A DNA stretch of 64,000 nucleotides from Salinicoccus halodurans (GTDB lineage Bacteria > Bacillota > Bacilli > Staphylococcales > Salinicoccaceae), in NCBI RefSeq assembly GCF_900114445.1, contig NZ_FOTB01000004.1, positions 250,094-314,093 on the forward strand, written 5' to 3'. The notes below the pieces were generated by a model. The model saw only the letters and a program-made list of their open reading frames with translations, ran no database searches and had not been told where the DNA came from. A program made the translations under genes and the position numbers. Positions 53,423 through 61,333 of this stretch are shown in pieces. Each line of letters begins with the position of its first letter. The first letter of the stretch is position 1.

Positions 53423-55203
53423 AAAGCCTCTGGCTGAAAATTTCCCTGGCATTTTTCGTGCTCATCCTTGCTCTGACACTGGTACTCTGGTTCCTCCTGG
53501 CATCGATTATGCAAAATGCCTACACGGAAACCACAAGAGACCACCTCATTGAGAATGCCGAGATGGTTTCACAGATCATCATCGCCACAGAAGCGATTGA
53601 TGACGGTGAAAGGCTCCAGGAATGGATCCGTAATTTTGATGGCCCCATTGAAATGAGGTTCACAGTAATAGATGAAGACGGGACAGTCGTTGCAGATTCG
53701 GAAAATGATCCGGACACAATGGATAACCACAGGAACCGTCCGGAATTCGAAGCTGTGCTCTCTGCGGAAAATGAATATGGGGAAACCATCCGCTACAGCG
53801 AAACTCAGGATCTCAATATGATGTATATTGCAACGCCGGTAGTCTCGGACGGGGAAACCGTCGGTGCAATCCGGACGTCACTTTCGCTTCAGATAATAGA
53901 TGAAGCCATGCGTAAACTCTGGCTTTCCCTTGCACTGATACTCGGTATCATGCTGCTGCTGACAACCGGCGCAGGCATCCTCATCGCCCGCAGTATTACT
54001 AAACCGATCGACAGCGTCATGGATGTCACAAGGCGGCTCACTGAAAAAGATTACAGCAGCCGTGTAAACACAAGGGTCAGCGGTGAAATCGGCGAACTCT
54101 CTTCAGCTGTAAACACCCTGGCCGCGAGCCTCCAGCGCCAGATGAAGGAAATTCAGGAAAACGAACAACAGCTCACCAGCATCATGTCCAACATGGTCAG
54201 CGGCGTCATGCTCATCAACCAGGACGGCAGAGTCGAGCTCGTCAACTCCGCTATGGAAAAATTCTTTTCCCAGCATTCTGAGAATGTTGTGGGGCAGACA
54301 TTCGACAAAGTCGGCGAGGGCATCGGTCTCGGGGAATTGATACGCCAGGTGTTCGAGGAAAATAAAAAAGTGCATGACGAAGTCCATTCATACTATCCGG
54401 AGGAACGGATAATGGATGCACACCTTGCCCCTTATTACGGTCAGGGCTGGCAGCAGAAAGGCGTCATCATCGTCCTGCATGACATTACGGACATCAGGCG
54501 TCTCGAGAAAATGCGCAGTGATTTCGTAGCCAATGTTTCGCATGAGCTTAAAACACCGGTGACCTCCGTCCGGGGATTCTCGGAAACACTGCTTTCCGGC
54601 GAGGTCAAAGACGAAGAGACAGTAAGGCAGTTCCTGACAATCATCCATGATGAAAGTCAGCGTCTCGACCGTCTGATCCGGGATCTTCTGAACCTTTCGA
54701 AGATTGAAAGGCAGGAAATACCGCTCAATGTCGAAAAAGTCAACCTTACGGAACTGGTGCATGAAACAGCCGTCACTCTGCAGGGTTCCGCAGAACAGAA
54801 GCAGACAAATCTGGTCCTGCCGAAAGAGGACAGAGCGGTCATTCTTGAAGCTGACCGCGACCGCATCAGACAGATCATATTGAACCTCATAGCAAACGGC
54901 ATCAACTATACCCATGAAGGCGGTACAATCGAAGTCAGCCTGAGGGAAAACATATATGAAATCCGGCTGATTGTAACCGACGACGGAATCGGCATCCCTG
55001 AAGAAAGCCTCGGACGCATATTCGAACGCTTCTACAGAGTCGATAAAGCCCGGTCCCGCCATTCAGGCGGTACGGGCCTCGGCCTTGCAATAGTGAAACA
55101 CCTGATAGAATCCCACAAGGGAAGAATAGAAATCGAAAGCGCCGAGGACGAAGGAACAACCATCACTGTCATACTGCCGAAAACGCAGAATCAGGGAAAT
55201 TAG
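53419..55203 (+). CDS. phoR: Sensor histidine kinase PhoR
   Basis: 594 residues: membrane helix about 7-29, extracytoplasmic PAS-like domain (30-165), second helix (167-190), HAMP (191-245), cytoplasmic PAS (246-360), HisKA with H375 in F-V-A-N-V-S-H-E-L-K-T-P, and HATPase with N-G-I-N-Y, D-D-G-I-G-I-P and G-T-G-L-G-L-A-I-V. Partner of PhoP, coupled by ATGA. This layout fits PhoR rather than WalK, which lacks neighbours like these. Confidence 0.9.
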   Translation: MKSLWLKISLAFFVLILALTLVLWFLLASIMQNAYTETTRDHLIENAEMVSQIIIATEAIDDGERLQEWIRNFDGPIEMRFTVIDEDGTVVADSENDPDTMDNHRNRPEFEAVLSAENEYGETIRYSETQDLNMMYIATPVVSDGETVGAIRTSLSLQIIDEAMRKLWLSLALILGIMLLLTTGAGILIARSITKPIDSVMDVTRRLTEKDYSSRVNTRVSGEIGELSSAVNTLAASLQRQMKEIQENEQQLTSIMSNMVSGVMLINQDGRVELVNSAMEKFFSQHSENVVGQTFDKVGEGIGLGELIRQVFEENKKVHDEVHSYYPEERIMDAHLAPYYGQGWQQKGVIIVLHDITDIRRLEKMRSDFVANVSHELKTPVTSVRGFSETLLSGEVKDEETVRQFLTIIHDESQRLDRLIRDLLNLSKIERQEIPLNVEKVNLTELVHETAVTLQGSAEQKQTNLVLPKEDRAVILEADRDRIRQIILNLIANGINYTHEGGTIEVSLRENIYEIRLIVTDDGIGIPEESLGRIFERFYRVDKARSRHSGGTGLGLAIVKHLIESHKGRIEIESAEDEGTTITVILPKTQNQGN

Positions 55204-55216
55204 ATCAGATAATCGG

Positions 55217-55247
55217 AACGGCATCCTCGCGGATGCCGTTTTTTATT
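55217..55247 (+). terminator. Terminator after phoPR
   Basis: Ten-bp stem AACGGCATCC / GGATGCCGTT, loop TCGC, then TTTTATT. Confidence 0.92.
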
Positions 55248-55309
55248 GTTCCGCCTTTCTCCGGATCCGGCACCGGTTCCGTCGCTCCGAACGGCGCCTG
55301 GAACCACGC

Positions 55310-55346
55310 CAAAATAAAAGCCGGACCTGATAATCCAGATCCGGTT
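55310..55346 (-). terminator. Terminator after the scdA-like gene
   Basis: Stem AGCCGGACCTG / CAGATCCGGTT with one mismatch, followed on the minus strand by TTTTATTTT. Confidence 0.75.
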
Positions 55347-55362
55347 CGACTTTCCCCTGTCT

Positions 55363-56046
55363 TTAGACTTTTTCCTTCAATCTTGGGAACAATATATTAT
55401 TCTCGAGATGGATATGATCCAATGTGTCCCTCTCCAATCTCTCCAGACGGTCGTATACAAGTCTCAGTACACCCGGAGCACCTTCATAAGGTGTGAAGTC
55501 ATTAGTCACTTCCCGCAATCTGAAGAAGAAATCAGTGACATCCTTATGTTCATTCCTGGTTTTTTCCACACGGGGTTTGAGTGCTTCTTTTTTGCTCTCC
55601 GTCGGACTCTCGATATACGATTCGAGCAGCGGGAAGACATTCACATCTTCTTCTTCGCTATGGTCCATCATGGATTTCTTCAGGCTTCTGAAAATCTCTC
55701 CGGCTTCTTCAAGATCCGGATTCATCTCCGCCACTTTTTCCACATACGGCGCAAGAACCGGCAATTCGTCCCTCAGATCTTCATGGTAGCGCCTTTGTAT
55801 ATATTTGATGATGCTCAGTTCATCCATGTATTTTATATCGATGCCGTCTGTATTTTCCGTATCAAGCTCATTTATTTCATACAGGATATTCTCCAGCGGA
55901 ACGCCCTGTTCAAATGCCGCATCAACAAGTTTCCTGTTTCCTCCATTCACAAAATCTATATGCAGTTCTCGCAGTATATCGCCCGATTTGGGGACTTCGG
56001 TCACGACTTCCGCCAGTGTCATGCTTCCAGTTATTGTTTTCACCAT
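55363..56046 (-). CDS. scdA: ScdA/YtfE-type di-iron protein without the N-terminal Cys pair
   Basis: 227 residues from ATG 56046 (GAGGAGG upstream). N-terminal DUF542 domain (about 1-75) and a C-terminal hemerythrin-like domain (about 85-225) with metal-ligand histidines in M-M-D-H-S-E, N-E-H-K-D and D-H-I-H-L-E-N-N. Family proteins repair nitrosative or oxidative damage to iron-sulfur clusters. The DUF542 motif normally D-F-C-C-G-G reads D31-F-V-N-G-G36 here, so both cysteines are missing. The di-iron site looks intact. Stands alone, divergent from a SigB-type gene. Confidence 0.85.
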   Translation of the reverse strand: MVKTITGSMTLAEVVTEVPKSGDILRELHIDFVNGGNRKLVDAAFEQGVPLENILYEINELDTENTDGIDIKYMDELSIIKYIQRRYHEDLRDELPVLAPYVEKVAEMNPDLEEAGEIFRSLKKSMMDHSEEEDVNVFPLLESYIESPTESKKEALKPRVEKTRNEHKDVTDFFFRLREVTNDFTPYEGAPGVLRLVYDRLERLERDTLDHIHLENNILFPRLKEKV

Positions 56047-56121
56047 GCATTCCTCCTCATTTACTATTCTTAATACCTTAATCACGATAATCTTAAACAG
56101 GGAATGATGTACCGGCATTCA

Positions 56122-56147
56122 GTTTAATGCAACATTTGCATGGGTAT
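56122..56147 (+). promoter_or_regulatory. Consensus SigB promoter
   Basis: GTTTAA, 14 nt (TGCAACATTTGCAT), GGGTAT: an exact match to the general-stress promoter consensus, ending 39 nt before ATG 56187. A TATAAT at 56149-56154 could serve SigA as well. Confidence 0.85.
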
Positions 56148-56186
56148 ATTATAATCATGATATAAGTAATGTTGGAGGTAGAATTG

Positions 56187-57149
56187 ATGAATGATAAAGT
56201 GAGAATGGCTGTAACTTTGTTACCTGTCCTGCTCGTCCCTCTCTTTAACGAGCGGAACCGTATAAAAGAACATCCGGATATGCAGAAACTTGGATCTGCA
56301 TCGGCCACTGCGTACAGCACGGCTAAAGACAAAGGGACACATGCGGCCCATGCGGTCAGAAACGCCGGTGCCACCACATACAATACAAGTAAATCTGCAG
56401 TGTCCACCATCGGCAATGCCATTTCCGACAGACGTCATGAAACGGCTTATAAAAAAGAGATGAAATCATATCAGAAAAGTTTGAAGGAAGAAGATTCCCT
56501 TCTCAGGCAGTTTGAAAAAGAGAAAACAAAACACCGCAAAAAACGCCTGTCTGAGAAATCGGAAGTCAAAGTCCCGAAAATCATGCAGCCCCATTCCCAA
56601 CCGGATAATGATGAAAAATCCGACCGGATGACAGTCGAAAGTGAACATGTGGAAGCCACATCTACAGAGCCGGAGGTTTATGCTGAGAAAAAATCATTCC
56701 CCGATAATTACGGCATTGCAGCAGTATACTATGAAGATCAGTCGGATACTCGTGCAAGCCTCGACAGCACGGATGAAGACAGACTTGATCTGGATGATGA
56801 AGAGAATTTCAGCGACAACAATAATACAGACAAAGGAATGGACAACATGACAATGAGCATCAATCCATATATCGAAGAAAAAGTAAAAGGACATCCTGAG
56901 GAAAACTTTGAAAGCGGAGACCTTTTTAAAAAGCACAAGCAAAAGCTCGATCCGCGCGGCACTTCATATAAACAGACACGGAAAATCGAGAGAGAGGACT
57001 CGCTGTTCAACCGGCATCGTGACATGCAGGAACAGAAAGTGACTGAGCATGGGCGCAGAACCGGTCTTGAGAGTGCGATGTCAAAATCAAAATATCAGAA
57101 GAAACTTGAAAAGAAGATAAACAAACATTTGGATAAACATCATTCTTAA
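56187..57149 (+). CDS. Charged low-complexity protein under SigB control, unknown
   Basis: 320 residues from ATG 56187 (TTGGAGGT 8 nt upstream). A hydrophobic start (residues about 6-20) is followed by an Ala/Thr/Lys-rich segment (about 40-85), recalling LEA-like stress proteins. Then come a charged coiled-coil-like part (85-130), an acidic disordered middle (140-230) and a basic Lys/His/Gln-rich tail. No known domain is recognised. With the consensus SigB promoter a role in stress protection is a guess from context. Confidence 0.75.
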   Translation: MNDKVRMAVTLLPVLLVPLFNERNRIKEHPDMQKLGSASATAYSTAKDKGTHAAHAVRNAGATTYNTSKSAVSTIGNAISDRRHETAYKKEMKSYQKSLKEEDSLLRQFEKEKTKHRKKRLSEKSEVKVPKIMQPHSQPDNDEKSDRMTVESEHVEATSTEPEVYAEKKSFPDNYGIAAVYYEDQSDTRASLDSTDEDRLDLDDEENFSDNNNTDKGMDNMTMSINPYIEEKVKGHPEENFESGDLFKKHKQKLDPRGTSYKQTRKIEREDSLFNRHRDMQEQKVTEHGRRTGLESAMSKSKYQKKLEKKINKHLDKHHS

Positions 57150-57188
57150 CTGGATGGAGAACATTTTTATATGACAGGAGTTTACTGA

Positions 57189-57776
57189 ATGGAAATAAAA
57201 CAGATCACTGTCTTTTGCGGTGCACGCACAGGAAGAAATCCTCTGTATGAAAAGAGTGCCTATGAGCTCGGGGCATTCCTCGCTGACCGGGGAATAGGCG
57301 TCGTATACGGCGGCGGGGCTGTCGGATTGATGGGCGCTGTTGCGAACGGAGCTCTGGAACACGGGGGAGAAGTGACCGGGGTCATTCCCCAGTTTCTTGT
57401 AGATCGCGAGATGGCACATCCCAAAGTCCAGCATATGGAAATTGTCCAGACAATGCATAAGAGGAAAGAAATGATGGAAGAGCTCGGTGACGCAATCATT
57501 TCACTCCCCGGCGGTGCCGGCACACTTGAAGAGTTTTTCGAAGTGTTTACATGGGGACAGATCGGTCTTCATAAAAAGCCGATCGGCCTTTTGAACGTCA
57601 ATGATTTCTACGATGAACTCCTCCAGCTGTTCAGAAAATTGATTGATGAAGGATTTTTGCAGGAGAAATATTTGAACCAGCTTTTCACAGGCGGTAACGG
57701 CACAGAAATCCTCGAGAAATTCAATTCATTTACACCAGTGGAAATAAGAACATATGACAATATGAAACGCCGATGA
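57189..57776 (+). CDS. LOG-family protein (TIGR00730)
   Basis: 195 residues of the lysine-decarboxylase-like LOG fold. Motifs: C-G-A-R near the N terminus, Y-G-G-G-A-V-G-L-M-G, the conserved M-H-x-R-K region (M-H-K-R-K-E-M-M) and P-G-G-A-G-T-L-E-E-F-F-E. Family enzymes release cytokinin base or ribose-5-phosphate from nucleoside monophosphates. AGGAG lies 8 nt before ATG 57189. It ends exactly where the convergent GNAT gene ends. Confidence 0.88.
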   Translation: MEIKQITVFCGARTGRNPLYEKSAYELGAFLADRGIGVVYGGGAVGLMGAVANGALEHGGEVTGVIPQFLVDREMAHPKVQHMEIVQTMHKRKEMMEELGDAIISLPGGAGTLEEFFEVFTWGQIGLHKKPIGLLNVNDFYDELLQLFRKLIDEGFLQEKYLNQLFTGGNGTEILEKFNSFTPVEIRTYDNMKRR

Positions 57777-57803
57777 TTATAATGAAAATCGTCGGCGTTT
57801 TTC
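57765..57803. terminator. Terminator containing both convergent stop codons
   Basis: A 14-bp stem (AAACGCCGATGATT / AATCGTCGGCGTTT, one wobble) at 57765-57800 with a T-run. Its left arm contains the TGA of the LOG gene and the TAA of the GNAT gene, which are adjacent. Confidence 0.88.
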
Positions 57804-58340
57804 CAATTCTATATCGTATATAACGTGTTTTTTCAATGAATGACCGTCAATGATCTGCGGATGGTTGAACACATCCACTTTTTCCATACCGATTTTCTTC
57901 ATGATATTGATGGATGGAACATTGCGCTCTGCTGCAAGCGCATATACTTTCTTTATGTCGGTATGCCGCTCGGCAAACTTCAGGACCCCGCGGGCTGCTT
58001 CTGTGGCAAAGCCCTGGTTCCAGTGTTTTTTGGAGAACCTCCATCCTATTTCAATGCACGGAAGTATCTCCAGACGGAACGGTCCATTCTCCTCAAGTAC
58101 CTGCATACCGGTAAAACCTATGAATTCCCCTGTGTCGCGGCGCTCCACCGCAAACAGTCCGAATCCCCTGTCTTCGATATCTTTTTGAATATCCACAGCC
58201 AGTTTTTCAGAGGCTTCTGCTGACAGCATGTTCGGGAAATACCTTCTTACATCCTGATCCCTGTTCATTTTCACGAATTCCGGAATATCGCTCTGCTTCC
58301 AATCTCTCATTATCAGCCTTTTTGTCTTGATATATTTCAT
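57777..58340 (-). CDS. GNAT acetyltransferase, RimJ/RimL type
   Basis: 187 residues: beginning M-K-Y-I-K-T-K-R-L-I-M-R-D-W, with a substrate region G-F-T-G-M-Q and the acetyl-CoA segment W-N-Q-G-F-A-T-E-A-A-R. Probably acetylates a protein N terminus or small amine; target unknown. The ribosome site (TGAGATG) is weak. Confidence 0.85.
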   Translation of the reverse strand: MKYIKTKRLIMRDWKQSDIPEFVKMNRDQDVRRYFPNMLSAEASEKLAVDIQKDIEDRGFGLFAVERRDTGEFIGFTGMQVLEENGPFRLEILPCIEIGWRFSKKHWNQGFATEAARGVLKFAERHTDIKKVYALAAERNVPSINIMKKIGMEKVDVFNHPQIIDGHSLKKHVIYDIELEKRRRFSL

Positions 58341-58431
58341 GACGCATCTCAGCCACTCTCTACTATTATTTTTTATTGACCCAAACCGTCAACTTCAAAT
58401 AAAAATGAAAGAGAAAGAAGAAAATACTCTC

Positions 58432-58773
58432 CTACTCTTCCACCTTCCCGCTTTCGTTCTCTTTTGGTGCATCCATTCTTTTATAGGACATAAGCTGGAC
58501 TTTGACTTCATCTTTCTTCAAGTCATAATCTTCCATGCGGCTTTTTTTATCTGTTGTGAATACAACATCGACAAAATCATACGATTCTTCAAAATCAAAC
58601 CGTGCATTGAAAGTTTCAAATTCCTGATCCGGACTTGGCTTTTGAGCCACCACTCTGGATTCGAGGCCATCGAACTTTTTTACCTTCATGCCGGTAATTT
58701 GTTCAACTTCATGTCCCAGCTCTTCCAAAGACATGACTTTGCCTTCCACGATATTAAATTTATTTTCGTGCAT
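58432..58773 (-). CDS. Small acidic protein, unknown
   Basis: 113 residues, soluble, acidic, with alternating strand and helix pattern and no Cys. GAGGAG lies 8 nt before ATG 58773. The end is charged and probably disordered (E-N-E-S-G-K-V-E-E). Not recognised. It follows the coiled-coil lipoprotein gene in the same direction, 66 nt away. Confidence 0.65.
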   Translation of the reverse strand: MHENKFNIVEGKVMSLEELGHEVEQITGMKVKKFDGLESRVVAQKPSPDQEFETFNARFDFEESYDFVDVVFTTDKKSRMEDYDLKKDEVKVQLMSYKRMDAPKENESGKVEE

Positions 58774-58839
58774 TAAAATCTCCTCGCTCTCATCAGTTTC
58801 ATATAGTATTCATTCCCGTTTGGACAGCTTTATAATCGT

Positions 58840-59139
58840 TTATGCTTCGGAGTCCTCTTCGCCGGAAGTTTCCTTTTCATCAGATTCTTCCGCATTTTCT
58901 TCTTCTCCGGAGGTCTCACCGCTGCGTTCTGCTTCCTGCAGTTTTTGAAGTTCTTCTTCTTTTATCTGAATATTTTTCTGCAGCTGATCATTCTCACTTT
59001 TGAGATTCTTAATCTTATTCTCAAGTTCCGTAATCTGGCCATTGATCTTATCCAGATCTTTCTCAGCCTGGCTTTCTTCGCCGCCGCAGCCAGCCAGTGC
59101 CAGTATGGACACCAGCACAAGTCCAACAAATCTTTTCAT
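58840..59139 (-). CDS. Small coiled-coil lipoprotein
   Basis: 99 residues from ATG 59139 (AAGGGTG upstream). Signal peptide with lipobox L-A-G-C18, a coiled coil (about 25-70, Leu/Ile heptads in K-I-N-G-Q-I-T-E-L-E-N-K-I) and an acidic Ser/Glu tail. Resembles small surface lipoproteins of unknown role. Could spring from an oligomeric envelope structure; not certain. Confidence 0.7.
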   Translation of the reverse strand: MKRFVGLVLVSILALAGCGGEESQAEKDLDKINGQITELENKIKNLKSENDQLQKNIQIKEEELQKLQEAERSGETSGEEENAEESDEKETSGEEDSEA

Positions 59140-59204
59140 ACAATCACCCTTCATGCATCTTACTAACATTATAGCACTTCAATGTACGCTTGCGAAACTT
59201 CAAC

Positions 59205-59246
59205 CAAAAACAAAAGAGACCTCCTGCATAACGCAGAAGATCTCTT
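59205..59246 (-). terminator. Terminator after the oppA remnant
   Basis: Minus-strand stem AGAGATCTTCTGC / GCAGGAGGTCTCT with two wobbles, followed by TTTTGTTTTT. Confidence 0.75.
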
Positions 59247-59250
59247 TTTA

Positions 59251-60519
59251 TTACTCACCTATAGTCACTTCATCCAGCTGATAGATACCAAGTGCGTCCA
59301 CTTCAAAGTTCTGAACTGAATTGTGTACGCCTGTCAGATAGTTCTGGTGATGGATGTATGCCATAGGAGCGATATCCACAAGCATTTTCTGTGCCTCTTT
59401 ATAAGTTGCGAGTCTTTCTTCAGGGTCCGTTGATTTACGGCCTTCTTCAAGCAGTGCATCAAGCTCTTCATTCTCAAGGAATGAACGGTTACCCGGGGCA
59501 CCCGCCATTTCGGAATGGAAGAGTGGATACATGCCGTAGTCAGCGTCACCTGTTACAGTGGACCAGCCGAGAATGAACATGTCATGGTCGCCCTGAGCCG
59601 TCCTTTCAAGATACGCACCCCACTCGAGTTGTTCAACATTCACATCAATATTGATTTCTTTGAGTGCTTCCTGAAGGTATACTGCAGTATCGATACGCTG
59701 CTGTTCGTCGTTCGTCCAGAGGTCGATTGAAAAGCCGTCTTCATATCCCGCTTCGGCCATCAGTTCTTTAGCGCGTTCGATGTCATACTCAAGACCTTCC
59801 ACACTTTCATCGTAACCGAATACATCAGGTGCAAGCGGTCCTTTTGCAGGTGTGCCGACACCGTCATACACACCGTCGATGATCGCCTGGCGATCGATTG
59901 CATGAGAGATTGCCTGACGCACTTTTTTATCATTCAAAGGTTCTTTTTCAACATTGAACCCGATATATGAAAGTGACATTGATTCAGTATTATCGAGCGT
60001 TGTATCCGGATGGGAATCCACACGCTCCATATTGCTGGATCCCACCTGTCCCGCAATATGACTTGAACCTGTTTCCAGCTCTGCGATACGCGCAGCTGTT
60101 TCAGGAATGACCTTGAAAGTTACAGTATCAAGTGCAACCGGGTCTTCGTGATAATCATCATTTCTTTCAAGCACTACATTTTCACCCGGAGCACGGGACT
60201 GTACTTTAAACGGACCTGTACCTATAGCATTATCCGATACATGCTGGCCCATATTATCAGCGATTGCATTTGCAACTTCTTCGTGGGCTTCTCCGCCTTC
60301 TTCACGCAGTTCGTAATATTCTTCCACAGTCATATCCTGATCAGACAGTGCCTGCTCGTAGTCTGCATCGATGACTTCTTCACTCAGCATACCACCGGCG
60401 TCATGTGCGAGATGGGCAAGCAGTGGTCCGAATGGATACTCTGTAGTAATTTCAACAGTATAATCATCCACAGCTTCCACGTCTGTAATCATTTCATAAA
60501 GGAACATACGCGGGGATGT
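59251..60519 (-). pseudogene. oppA: Oligopeptide-binding protein (OppA/SBP_bac_5), 5' end missing
   Basis: About 420 residues of a peptide-binding protein, clearly family 5 (V-E-A-V-D-D-Y-T-V-E-I, Y-P-F-G-P-L-L-A-H-L, G-T-G-P-F-K-V, V-R-Q-A-I-S-H-A-I-D-R, D-L-W-T-N). The signal peptide, lipobox and roughly the first 130 residues are missing. Homology appears to extend upstream only to T-S-P-R (to 60519), where it meets an oppF remnant in the other orientation. The open frame from ATG 60507 has no ribosome site and could not be exported. The rest of the gene, including its terminator, looks intact, so the damage is probably recent. Confidence 0.82.
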
Positions 60520-60787
60520 GCCGTCGCCAATCGATCCGCCTGAGGGATGCAGATTCCATACAAGGTGCCCTTTCGCAACGGATAAGTGCCGCGAAGAGAT
60601 TCCTGTACTGGAAACGAAAGATGAAATCTACGACGGTGAGCATACGGTGGCATGCCACTATGCCCTCGATATACAGCAGGGCAAACACAAACCTAAATAT
60701 GAAATGACAAATGTCCGTAAAGTCCTTGATGAAGAAGGCACGGGCAACGAAGGCGATTCAAAGCAACTTGAAGAAGCTAAAGAATAA
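60512..60787 (+). pseudogene. oppF: C-terminal remnant of an oligopeptide ABC ATPase (OppF/DppF)
   Basis: About 92 residues matching only the C-terminal oligopeptide/dipeptide domain of OppF/OppD. It begins [12 protein letters not shown] and continues with the Cys motif [14 protein letters not shown] and C-H-Y. Walker A, signature and Walker B are absent. It starts exactly where the oppA remnant ends and runs the other way, to a perfect terminator. Not expected to be functional. Confidence 0.82.
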
Positions 60788-60792
60788 TTAAA

Positions 60793-60840
60793 ATACCGCC
60801 GGCGCAGTTCACTGTATGAACTGCGCCGGCGGTATTTTAA
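60793..60840. terminator. Very strong terminator after the oppF remnant
   Basis: Perfect 17-bp stem from ACCGCCGGCGCAGTTCA to its complement, loop CTGTA, flanked by A and T runs; also ends the convergent DUF456 gene. Confidence 0.9.
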
Positions 60841-60847
60841 ACTGTAT

Positions 60848-61333
60848 TTAGAAAACGAGGGCATCGAGCAGGAACCAGATTGTCATAAACACATATATCA
60901 GTGCATTGAATATCGTACTCGAAAGAAATGCAAGCAATGAACCTACCGAAGCTTTGAATGCCTGGTTCATATCCCTGGAGCCGACCGCTTCTACAATAAG
61001 CACAAACAGAAACGGTACAAAGATCACACCGAACGGCGGATATACAAACATACCGACGATTACACCCGCAATCGCTGCATATTCCCCTTTTTTTGTACCT
61101 CCATATCTTTTGACAAAGTAACTGTTTGCAATGAAATCACTGAATAGTACGAGCAGCGTCAGAATGAACACAATAATCCAGAACATCCATGACAACGCCT
61201 CACCGTCAACTGCAAAGTGAAACACCAGGAAACCGATCCAGAACATGAGTATGGACGGCAATACCGGAAATATAAGCCCGGCAAAACCGAGGATGAACGA
61301 AGCTGCAATAATAATCCACCAAAGTATATCCAT
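60848..61333 (-). CDS. DUF456 membrane protein
   Basis: 161 residues with about five hydrophobic helices and glycine-rich turns (G-F-A-G-L-I-F-P-V-L-P, Y-G-G-T-K-K-G-E-Y-A-A-I-A-G), the DUF456 pattern. Function unknown. ATG 61333 shares one base with the upstream MFS stop (TGATG) and has AAAGGAG 7 nt upstream; an in-frame TTG directly before it is not needed. Confidence 0.85.
   Translation of the reverse strand: MDILWWIIIAASFILGFAGLIFPVLPSILMFWIGFLVFHFAVDGEALSWMFWIIVFILTLLVLFSDFIANSYFVKRYGGTKKGEYAAIAGVIVGMFVYPPFGVIFVPFLFVLIVEAVGSRDMNQAFKASVGSLLAFLSSTIFNALIYVFMTIWFLLDALVF

Noticed and set aside
54388-55062. 224-codon minus-strand frame opposite phoR
   Set aside because: Antisense shadow of a coding region with clear kinase motifs.
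55233-55496. 87-codon plus-strand frame after phoR
   Set aside because: Covers two terminators and the antisense of scdA; no ribosome site.
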